Source: Lysobacteraceae bacterium (GTDB lineage Bacteria; Pseudomonadota; Gammaproteobacteria; Xanthomonadales; Xanthomonadaceae). From it: a stretch of 12,040 nucleotides of DNA. The translations under genes and the position numbers were made by a program. The notes beneath the pieces were generated by a model. The model saw only the letters and a list, made by a program, of their open reading frames with translations, was not told where the DNA came from and searched no databases. Shown one piece after another: positions 7,045 through 12,040 of this stretch. The stretch is taken from the NCBI GenBank assembly GCA_003449515.1, contig DMHI01000161.1, positions 1-12,040 on the forward strand. Reading direction: 5' to 3'. Position 1 is the first letter of the stretch, and the number at the start of each line of letters is the position of its first letter.

Positions 7045-7317
7045 TCAGCGCGTCGCAGCGAGCCCGTCCACGGCCGTCGTGTCGAGCGCCTCATCGATCA
7101 GCAGCACCGGGATGCCGTCGTCGACGCGGTAGACCGAGCGCCCATCGCGGGTGGCCAGGGCATCGGCGAGCGCGGCGGTTTCGTTGCGGCCGTCGCCGCG
7201 CTTGAGTTCGCCACGGGCGATCGCCGCGTTGACGCGCTCACGCTGGGCGGCGTCCAGGCGATGCAGGGGCTGGTGCGTCGCCGGGCAGACGAGCAGGTCG
7301 AGCAGCGTTCGGTCCAT
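7045..7317 (-). CDS. Trm112-like (UPF0434/YcaR-type) small protein
   Basis: Small protein of the Trm112 family, whose eukaryotic and archaeal members activate methyltransferases; bacterial members have little assigned function. The family ends are clear: MDRTLLDLLVCPATHQPL at the start and VYRVDDGIPVLLIDEAL near the C-terminus. The product is 90 residues, longer than the roughly 60 of E. coli YcaR because of a charged insertion between the two conserved parts (about 23-60). Only one Cys remains (Cys11, in CPAT where YcaR-type proteins have CPxC), so a zinc site of the usual kind is unlikely. I chose the ATG at 7317, which gives the family's MD-start; an ATG at 7326 would add three residues. 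It lies divergent to purE and 30 bp before nadC. Confidence 0.82.
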   Translation of the reverse strand: MDRTLLDLLVCPATHQPLHRLDAAQRERVNAAIARGELKRGDGRNETAALADALATRDGRSVYRVDDGIPVLLIDEALDTTAVDGLAATR

Positions 7318-7348
7318 GGGCGGCATGCCGGGCAGCGGAAACGGCGCG

Positions 7349-7354
7349 TAGAAT
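7349..7354 (+). promoter_or_regulatory. Possible -10 element for purE
   Basis: TAGAAT lies 24 bp before the purE ATG in the 51-60 bp divergent gap between purE and the Trm112-like gene. No good -35 is seen 16-18 bp upstream. On the opposite strand the overlapping TATTCT could serve the Trm112-nadC pair. Weak evidence. Confidence 0.3.
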
Positions 7355-7377
7355 ACGCTTTTGCCGGAGAAGCTCGC

Positions 7378-7929
7378 ATGCAGGCTGGCGCGGTGGAAGG
7401 CGGGAGCGGAAAAGCGGGCGCGGCCGGGACCGGTGCTGCCGACGCGCCGCGCATCGGCATCGTGATGGGCTCACGCTCCGACTGGGAGACGATGCAGCAC
7501 GCCGCGCAGCGCCTCGATGCGCTGGGCGTGCCGCACGAGGTGCGGGTGGTCTCGGCGCACCGCACGCCCGACCTGCTGTTCCGCTACGCCGAGGACGCCG
7601 GCCCGCGCGGCCTGCGCGCGATCATCGCCGGTGCCGGCGGCGCGGCGCATCTGCCTGGAATGCTGGCGGCGAAGACCGCCGTGCCGGTGCTGGGGGTGCC
7701 GGTGCAGAGCAAGGCGCTGAACGGCCTCGATTCGCTGCTGTCGATCGTGCAGATGCCCGCCGGCATTCCCGTTGCCACCTTCGCCATCGGCCCGGCCGGT
7801 GCGGCGAACGCGGCGCTGTTCGCCGCGGCGATGCTGGCCCACGAGCACGCCGCCGTCGCCGCCGCGCTCGAGCGCTTCCGTCGCGAGCAGACCGCGGCCG
7901 TGCTCGCCACAGCGGATCCGCGCGTATGA
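7378..7929 (+). CDS. purE: N5-carboxyaminoimidazole ribonucleotide mutase
   Basis: Class I PurE: converts N5-CAIR, the PurK product, to CAIR in de novo purine synthesis. The product is 183 residues. The conserved core begins near residue 24 (PRIGIVMGSRSDW), with GSRSDW (31-36), SAHRTP (59-64, catalytic His61) and AGAGGAAHLPGM (84-95). The first 23 residues are an Ala/Gly-rich extension not seen in the typical enzyme of about 165 residues; either this is a real low-complexity tail, or translation starts downstream, for instance at the GTG at 7393. The ATG at 7378 is preferred because GGAGA (7366-7370) stands seven bases before it. The stop overlaps purK as ATGA, which suits two enzymes that share a labile intermediate. 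Confidence 0.96.
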   Translation: MQAGAVEGGSGKAGAAGTGAADAPRIGIVMGSRSDWETMQHAAQRLDALGVPHEVRVVSAHRTPDLLFRYAEDAGPRGLRAIIAGAGGAAHLPGMLAAKTAVPVLGVPVQSKALNGLDSLLSIVQMPAGIPVATFAIGPAGAANAALFAAAMLAHEHAAVAAALERFRREQTAAVLATADPRV

Positions 7930-9074
7930 CCACGGTGGGCATCCTCGGCGGCGGCCAGCTCGCGCGGATGATGGCGCTGGCCGGCGCGCCGCTCGGTCTG
8001 CGCTTTCTGGTGATGGACGAGAGCGCCGAGGCCTGCGCCGGGCAGTTCGTGCCGATGGTGGTGGGCGACTGGCGCGACGAAGGCGCGCTGGCCGAGTTCG
8101 CCTCGCGCGTCGACGTGGCCACCTTCGACTTCGAGAACGTGCCGGCGGAAAGCGCCGAGTGGCTGGCCGCGCGCATCCCGGTGTTTCCCGCGCCGCGCGC
8201 GCTGCGCATCGCGCAGGATCGCCTCGCCGAGAAAACCCTGTTCAACGAGCTCGGCATCGGCACACCGGCGTTCGCGGCGGTCGATTCGCGTGCCGACCTC
8301 GATGCCGCCGTGGCGCGCATCGGCCTGCCCTGCATCCTGAAAACGCGCCGGCTCGGCTACGACGGCAAGGGCCAGTTCCGCCTGAGAACGCCGGCCGACC
8401 TCGATGCGGCGTGGTCGGCGCTGGGCGCGCAGGCCGCGAAGGTGGGCCTGATCCTCGAAGCCTTCGTGCCGTTCGAGCGCGAAGTCTCGGTGGTCGCGGT
8501 GCGCGGCCTCGACGGCGAATTCCGTGCCTGGCCGCTCACCGAGAACTGGCACCGCGACGGCATCCTCGCGGCCTCGATGGCGCCCTGCGCGAACGGCGAT
8601 GCGCTGGCCCCGCAGGCGCTGGCCTGCGCGCAGAAGGTTGCCGTGGCGCTCGACTACGTCGGCGTGTTCGCGCTGGAACTGTTCGTGCGCGAGGGCCGGC
8701 TGCTCGCCAACGAGATGGCGCCGCGCGTGCACAACTCCGGGCACTGGACCATCGAGGGGGCCGAAACCTCGCAGTTCGAGAACCACCTGCGCGCCGTGCT
8801 GGGCCTGCCGCTCGGCAGCACCGCGGCGGTGGGCACGAGTGTGATGCTGAACTGGGTGGGCGCGATGCCGGACGCCTTGCCGGTGCTGCGCAGCGCCGCC
8901 GGTCACTGGCACGACTACGGCAAGACGCCGCGCGCGGGCCGCAAGGTCGGGCACGCCACCCTGCGTGCCGATGCGCCCGCGGCCCTGGCGCACGAACTCG
9001 ACGGCGTGCTGCATGGATTGCGGCGCCAAGCCGAGTTCGCACCGCTGCGCGCGGCGCTCGACACCGCACGCTGA
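7926..9074 (+). CDS. purK: N5-carboxyaminoimidazole ribonucleotide synthase
   Basis: ATP-grasp enzyme that joins AIR and bicarbonate with ATP to give N5-CAIR, the substrate of PurE. The product is 382 residues, the usual size. GILGGGQLARM (5-15) is the N-terminal nucleotide-type fold signature. KTRRLGYDGKGQ (139-150) is the ATP-grasp glycine-rich loop; NEMAPRVHNSGHWTIEGAETSQFENH (from 262) contains the metal/ATP-binding residues; HDYGKTPRAGRKVGH lies near the C-terminus. The start overlaps the purE stop by four bases. The last codons and the TGA form part of a 17-bp tandem repeat that continues into the convergent gap before the ABC ATPase gene. Confidence 0.96.
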   Translation: MTTVGILGGGQLARMMALAGAPLGLRFLVMDESAEACAGQFVPMVVGDWRDEGALAEFASRVDVATFDFENVPAESAEWLAARIPVFPAPRALRIAQDRLAEKTLFNELGIGTPAFAAVDSRADLDAAVARIGLPCILKTRRLGYDGKGQFRLRTPADLDAAWSALGAQAAKVGLILEAFVPFEREVSVVAVRGLDGEFRAWPLTENWHRDGILAASMAPCANGDALAPQALACAQKVAVALDYVGVFALELFVREGRLLANEMAPRVHNSGHWTIEGAETSQFENHLRAVLGLPLGSTAAVGTSVMLNWVGAMPDALPVLRSAAGHWHDYGKTPRAGRKVGHATLRADAPAALAHELDGVLHGLRRQAEFAPLRAALDTAR

Positions 9075-9117
9075 CCGGCACCGAGGGTTGACCGGCACCG
9101 CACGCTGACCGGCACCG
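9055..9117. repeat. 17-bp tandem repeat across the purK stop codon
   Basis: The 12-mer TGACCGGCACCG occurs exactly at 9072-9083, 9089-9100 and 9106-9117, a strict 17-bp period with variable five-base spacers (AGGGT, CACGC, then CGCGA). Seen another way, a 22-bp direct repeat is exact at 9062-9083 and 9096-9117. A worn half-copy (CGACACCGCACGC) precedes it inside the last purK codons. The first TGA is the purK stop, and because 17 is not a multiple of three the three TGAs fall in three different frames. The array fills the gap between convergent purK and the ABC ATPase gene. Confidence 0.85.
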
Positions 9118-9131
9118 CGCGATCAGCGCGG
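9115..9131. terminator. Possible GC hairpin between convergent genes
   Basis: CCGCGC (9115-9120), loop GATCA, GCGCGG (9126-9131): a perfect 6-bp stem whose loop holds the stop codon of the minus-strand ABC ATPase gene. No T-run follows on either strand, so a role as an intrinsic terminator is uncertain. Confidence 0.25.
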
Positions 9132-10175
9132 GAACACCACCACATGGGCGAGGTCGGGGCGCACACGCACGCGCTCGCCGACCGCGAAGCGTCGATGGCT
9201 GGGCGCGAGCGCACTGAGCTCGGTCCCGTCGTCGAGGCGCAGGCGGTGGAGGGTCTCGGCACCGTGGAAGGTCAGATCGATGATCACCGCATCGGTGTCG
9301 CCTTCGCCCAGCACCACATCATCGGGGCGCAGCAGCAGCAGCCCCTCGGCGCTGGTGGCGGCGCCATTCGCCGCCAAGGGGCCGAAGGGCGAGGCCACCC
9401 GGCCATCGTCGAGGCGGCGCACCGGCAGCAGCCGGCCATCGCCGACAAAGCGCGCCACCGCGGCATCGGCGGGGCGGTGGTAGAGATCGTAGCCCGGCGA
9501 CCACTGCGCGAGGCGGCCGTCGAGCATCACGCCGACGGTGTCGGCGAAGGCGAAGGCCTCGTCCTGGTCGTGCGTCACCAGCAAGGCCGCCGTGCCTTCG
9601 GACTTCAGCAGGGCGCGCAGCTCATCGCGCAGCTTCGGCCGCAGATCGGCATCGAGGCTGGAGAGCGGCTCATCGAGCAGCAGCAGATCGGGCTTTGGCG
9701 CCAGCGAACGCGCCAGTGCCACGCGCTGCTGCTGGCCGCCGGAGAGTTCGTGCGGTTTGCGCGCGCCGAAGGCGGCGAGCCCGGTGCGCTGCAGCAGGTC
9801 GGCGACGCGCGCTTCGCGTTGCGCGCGCGGCCAGCGCGCCAGCCCGAAGGCGATGTTGCCGGCGACATCGAGGTGCGGAAACAGCGCGAGGTCCTGGAAC
9901 ACGAAGCCGACGCCACGCTGTTCCGGTTTGAGCCGGCTCGCATCGGCACCGCGCAGGCGGATGGTGCCCGACGTCGGCGCATGCAACCCGGCGATGCTGC
10001 GCAGCAGGGTGGTCTTGCCGGTGCCGGACGGCCCCAGCAGCGCGGCGATCTCGCCGCGCGCCAGGTTGAACGACACCGCCTCGAACACCAGCCGGCCGCC
10101 GTGTCCGGCGGCCAGCGATGCCACCGAGAGCAGCGGCGCGGAGTCGATCGAGGTCATCGCCGCGTCGCCGGTCAT
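9123..10175 (-). CDS. ABC transporter ATPase of the Fe3+/spermidine/sulfate importer type, orphan
   Basis: ATP-hydrolysing subunit of the CysA/PotA/FbpC group of importers. The product is 350 residues from the ATG at 10175, or 344 from the ATG at 10157; neither has a strong ribosome site. Numbering from 10175: Walker A GPSGTGKTT (48-56), Q-loop Gln94 in FVFQDLALFP, signature LSGGQQQR (144-151), Walker B LLLLDEP (164-170), D-loop SSLD and switch His202. A C-terminal TOBE-like region follows (about 248-350; LLLRPDDVVLG, LTFHGAETLHRLRL), usual for this group and often regulatory or substrate-sensing. The gene starts 8 bp after the sodB stop on the same strand, so it is probably co-transcribed. 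No permease or binding protein is in the window, so the substrate is unknown; iron would suit the sodB link but is only a guess. Confidence 0.9.
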   Translation of the reverse strand: MTGDAAMTSIDSAPLLSVASLAAGHGGRLVFEAVSFNLARGEIAALLGPSGTGKTTLLRSIAGLHAPTSGTIRLRGADASRLKPEQRGVGFVFQDLALFPHLDVAGNIAFGLARWPRAQREARVADLLQRTGLAAFGARKPHELSGGQQQRVALARSLAPKPDLLLLDEPLSSLDADLRPKLRDELRALLKSEGTAALLVTHDQDEAFAFADTVGVMLDGRLAQWSPGYDLYHRPADAAVARFVGDGRLLPVRRLDDGRVASPFGPLAANGAATSAEGLLLLRPDDVVLGEGDTDAVIIDLTFHGAETLHRLRLDDGTELSALAPSHRRFAVGERVRVRPDLAHVVVFPR

Positions 10176-10183
10176 GCCGCGGC

Positions 10184-10762
10184 TCAGCGCATCTGGCTGG
10201 CGACGAAGTCCCAGTTGACGAGGTTCCAGAACGCCTCGACGTACTTGGCGCGGGCGTTGCGGTAGTCGACGTAGTAGGCGTGCTCCCAGACGTCGCAGGT
10301 GAGCAGGGCGGTGTCGCTGCCGGTCAGCGGGGTGGCCGCGTTCGAGGTCGAGACCAGCGCCAGCGTGCCGTCCGGGCGCTGCACCAGCCAGGCCCAGCCC
10401 GAGCCGAAGGTGGTCAGCGCGGTCTGCGTGAACTGGTCCTTGAAGGCCTGGAACGAGCCGAACGCCGCGTTGATCGCCTCGGCCAGCTTGCCCTTCGGCT
10501 CGCCGCCGCCGGCCGGCTTCAGGCAGTTCCAGTAGAAGCTGTGGTTCCACACCTGGGCGGCGTTGTTGAACATGCCGCCCTGCGACTTGCGGATGATGGC
10601 CTCGAGGTCGAGCGACTCGAACTCGGTGCCGGCGATCTGCTTGTTGAGGTTGTCGAGGTAGGCCTGGTGGTGCTTGCCGTAGTGGAAGTCGATCGTCTCG
10701 GCCGAGATGTGCGGCGCGAGCGCGTCGCGGGCGTAGGGCAGGGCGGGCAGGGCGATGGCCAT
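10184..10762 (-). CDS. sodB: Iron superoxide dismutase
   Basis: Cytoplasmic superoxide dismutase: two superoxide radicals to oxygen and hydrogen peroxide. The product is 192 residues, the same size class as E. coli SodB. The metal ligands are at the expected places: His27 (FHYGKHH), His74 (VWNHSFYW), Asp157 and His161 (DVWEHAYYVDY). Gln70 in FNNAAQVWNH lies in the N-terminal half as in iron enzymes, whereas manganese enzymes carry the equivalent Gln in the C-terminal half (GGQ); together with FGSGWAWL this supports iron. The ATG at 10762 has GGAG (10772-10769 on the minus strand) six bases upstream. It diverges from grxD across 136 bp and is followed at 8 bp by the ABC ATPase gene. No signal peptide is seen. 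Confidence 0.96.
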   Translation of the reverse strand: MAIALPALPYARDALAPHISAETIDFHYGKHHQAYLDNLNKQIAGTEFESLDLEAIIRKSQGGMFNNAAQVWNHSFYWNCLKPAGGGEPKGKLAEAINAAFGSFQAFKDQFTQTALTTFGSGWAWLVQRPDGTLALVSTSNAATPLTGSDTALLTCDVWEHAYYVDYRNARAKYVEAFWNLVNWDFVASQMR

Positions 10763-10810
10763 GGGGCTCTCCGTGAGGATGGCGAAGGGGCGAGGCGACG
10801 GCCAGACCGC

Positions 10811-10837
10811 CGCAGGGGCTAGAATTGTAGCCCTGCG
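10811..10837. promoter_or_regulatory. Palindrome with overlapping -10-like elements between sodB and grxD
   Basis: CGCAGGGGCTA (10811-10821) and TAGCCCTGCG (10828-10837) are inverted copies (one extra G in the left arm) around the core GAATTG. The core region gives TAGAAT on the plus strand (10820-10825, toward grxD) and TACAAT on the minus strand (10829-10824, toward sodB), both good -10 elements; -35 elements are poor on both sides. Either gene would have a leader of about 50-70 bases. This looks like a shared divergent control site, but no known operator consensus (Fur, IscR, OxyR, SoxR) was recognised. Confidence 0.45.
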
Positions 10838-10898
10838 GTGCCGTTCCACGGTGCCAGCGTCGTGAACAACCCGAGGGCAACCAAGGAGCGCAGCGGCA

Positions 10899-11219
10899 AT
10901 GACGGTGACGGAGCGGATCAAGGCCCTGCTCGAGGCCCATCCGGTGGTGCTCTTCATGAAGGGCACGCCCGAGGTGCCGATGTGCGGTTTCTCGCAGCGA
11001 GCGGTCGCGGCCCTGCGGTCCGCCGGCGCTGCGCGGCTGCAGGCGGTCAACGTCATGGCCGACCCCGAGATCCGTGCCAACCTGCCGCGCTACTCCGACT
11101 GGCCCACCTTTCCCCAGTTGTTCGTCAACGGCGAATTGATCGGCGGTGCCGACATCGTCGTCGAGCTGGCCGAGGCCGGCGAGCTGGCGCGGATCGTCGC
11201 CGAGGCCGAGGCGGCATGA
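10899..11219 (+). CDS. grxD: CGFS-type monothiol glutaredoxin (Grx4)
   Basis: Monothiol glutaredoxin that binds and transfers 2Fe-2S clusters with glutathione as co-ligand, usually with a BolA partner; it works in cytoplasmic iron-sulfur trafficking and iron regulation. The product is 106 residues, typical for the single-domain form. KGTPEVPMCGFSQ (21-33) carries the active site CGFS (29-32), and WPTFPQLFVNGELIGGADI (68-86) the glutathione-binding region (cis-Pro and GG). The ATG at 10899 has AAGGAG at 10883-10888. The stop overlaps the next gene as ATGA. The divergent sodB makes sense in an iron/oxidative-stress context. Confidence 0.96.
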   Translation: MTVTERIKALLEAHPVVLFMKGTPEVPMCGFSQRAVAALRSAGAARLQAVNVMADPEIRANLPRYSDWPTFPQLFVNGELIGGADIVVELAEAGELARIVAEAEAA

Positions 11220-11986
11220 GCGAATTCGTCGCTTTCCCCAGCGTCGCGCCGCAGCCGCTGAAAGACCGCGTCATCCTCGTCACCGGCGCGCACGGCGGGC
11301 TGGGTGCCGAAGCCGCCAAGGCCTGCGCGCGCGCGGGCGCCACCGTGGTGCTGCTGGGTCGCAAGGTGCCCAAGCTGGGCCGCGTCTACGACGCGATCAA
11401 GGCGATCGGCGCGGAGCCCGCGCTCTACCCGATGGACCTCGCCGGCGCCGACCCGGCCGACATGGAAACCCTGGCCGACACCCTCGGCCGCGAACTCGGC
11501 CGCCTCGACGGCGTCCTGCACTGCGCGGCAGACTTCGCTGGCCTGACGCCACTCGAGAACACGCCGCCCGAGCAGTTCGCGCGCCAGGTGCAGGTCAACT
11601 TCACCGCGCGCTGGTTTCTCACCCAGGCCTGTCTGCCGCTGCTGCGCAAGGCCGACGACAGCGCCGTGGTGTTCGTGCTCGACGACCCGGCTCGCGGCGG
11701 CCGCGCCTACTGGGGCGCCTACGGCCTGACCCAGCTCGCGGGCGATGGGCTGGTGCGCATGCTGCACGCCGAGACGGAAAACAGCCGGGTGCGCGTTGCC
11801 GGCCTGCGGCCCGGCCCGATGCGCACGCCACTGCGCAGCCGCGCCTTCGTCGATGAAGCCATGCTGCGGGTGCCCGGCCCCGAAGCCTACGCCGCGGCCT
11901 GCGTGACCCTGCTCGCGCCGGCCGGAGCGGCGCACCGCGGCGAGGTGCTCGGGCCTGAAGCGGCCGCAGCCGGCGGCTCGCCCTGA
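11216..11986 (+). CDS. YciK-like SDR family protein lacking catalytic Ser and Lys
   Basis: Short-chain dehydrogenase/reductase fold, 256 residues. The Rossmann cofactor motif TGAHGGLG (23-30) and VLLGRK (45-50) indicate dinucleotide binding. The sequence resembles the YciK group through DRVILVTGA, the VYDAIKAIGAEP segment (57-68), WGAYG (166-170) and RPGPMRTPLRSRAF (198-211). Asn128 (VNFTA) and Tyr169 of the SDR tetrad are kept, but the Ser position, 13 residues before the Tyr, is Asp156 (VLDDPARGGR), and the YxxxK lysine is Gln173 (YGLTQ). Normal SDR catalysis is therefore doubtful. It may be a binding or regulatory protein, or use other residues. It is coupled to grxD by an ATGA overlap, hinting at a joint role that is not known. 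Confidence 0.88.
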   Translation: MSEFVAFPSVAPQPLKDRVILVTGAHGGLGAEAAKACARAGATVVLLGRKVPKLGRVYDAIKAIGAEPALYPMDLAGADPADMETLADTLGRELGRLDGVLHCAADFAGLTPLENTPPEQFARQVQVNFTARWFLTQACLPLLRKADDSAVVFVLDDPARGGRAYWGAYGLTQLAGDGLVRMLHAETENSRVRVAGLRPGPMRTPLRSRAFVDEAMLRVPGPEAYAAACVTLLAPAGAAHRGEVLGPEAAAAGGSP

Positions 11987-12040
11987 AGCTCCCCGACGGT
12001 GACTACGGCGGCGCGGGCCGCTGTCGGGCGCGTCTCACCG
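11987..12040. other. Unassigned window end
   Basis: 54 bases after the SDR stop. I see no start codon with a ribosome site, no hairpin with a T-run, and no recognisable protein. One plus-strand frame stays open (LPDGDYGGAG) but has no supported start. Confidence 0.4.

Noticed and set aside
6196..7377. Upstream extension of the purE frame across the nadC and Trm112 region
   Set aside because: It runs opposite to two recognisable genes, and purE has its own ribosome site at 7366-7370.
7584..9098. 504-codon open frame antisense to purE-purK
   Set aside because: No recognisable domain; it mirrors two well-supported genes and reflects the scarcity of stop codons at high GC.
10836..10855. Direct repeat CGGTGCC at 10836-10842 and 10849-10855 upstream of grxD
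   Set aside because: Seven bases, two copies, GC-rich; too weak to separate from chance, though close to the sodB-grxD palindrome.
10176..10940. Upstream extension of the ABC ATPase frame through sodB (to a 605-residue reading)
   Set aside because: The extension is an out-of-frame reading of sodB on the same strand; sodB itself has a ribosome site and all four metal ligands. The ATPase starts at 10175 or 10157.
1..12040. Search for defence islands, mobile elements, CRISPR arrays, tRNA/rRNA genes and biosynthetic clusters
   Set aside because: No transposase, integrase, spaced repeat array, tRNA cloverleaf or cluster gene was recognised; all confident genes are conserved housekeeping genes in a plausible chromosomal order.

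Overview
The window is GC-rich (close to 70% by eye) chromosomal DNA, and every gene I can identify is a housekeeping gene. The gene set and order point to a gammaproteobacterium, most likely of the Lysobacterales (Xanthomonadales): a cytochrome bc1 operon followed by sspA-sspB, a DUF3301/FHA pair beside nadC, a Trm112-like gene divergent from purEK, and Fe-SOD opposite grxD. This placement is inferred from gene order and protein motifs; no phylogeny was run.

Layout. Bases 1-954 hold the 3' part of a secreted lytic transglycosylase gene whose start lies left of the window. Bases 1064-3694 hold petA-petB-petC, the three catalytic subunits of the cytochrome bc1 complex, with a sigma70-like promoter before them and a strong GC hairpin followed by TTT after them. 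Bases 3809-4869 hold sspA-sspB (stringent-starvation regulator and ClpXP adaptor), coupled by an ATGA overlap. A small minus-strand DUF3301 gene and a plus-strand tail-anchored double-FHA gene diverge from about 5225-5345. The FHA gene runs 29 bp into the end of minus-strand nadC. nadC and a Trm112-like gene form a minus-strand pair, divergent from purE-purK (plus, ATGA overlap). purK converges on an orphan ABC-transporter ATPase gene that sits directly downstream of sodB on the minus strand. sodB diverges from grxD (CGFS monothiol glutaredoxin), which is coupled by ATGA to a YciK-like SDR gene. The last 54 bases hold nothing I can assign.

How the genes work together. The bc1 complex carries electrons from quinol to cytochrome c. 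SodB and Grx4 are both tied to iron and oxidative stress and share a short divergent control region with an imperfect palindrome. PurE and PurK carry out consecutive steps of de novo purine synthesis, and NadC makes NAD precursor. SspA/SspB adjust transcription and proteolysis under stress. Coding is dense: no gap between genes exceeds about 140 bp, and several gene pairs overlap by 1-4 bases, which suggests translational coupling.

I found no defence system, mobile element, CRISPR array, tRNA, rRNA or biosynthetic cluster, and nothing that makes a convincing new system. The best points for a second look are an SDR lacking its catalytic Ser and Lys, a 17-bp tandem repeat starting at the purK stop codon that puts TGA in all three frames, the palindrome between sodB and grxD, the orphan ABC ATPase behind sodB, and the two-FHA membrane protein with one degenerate domain.
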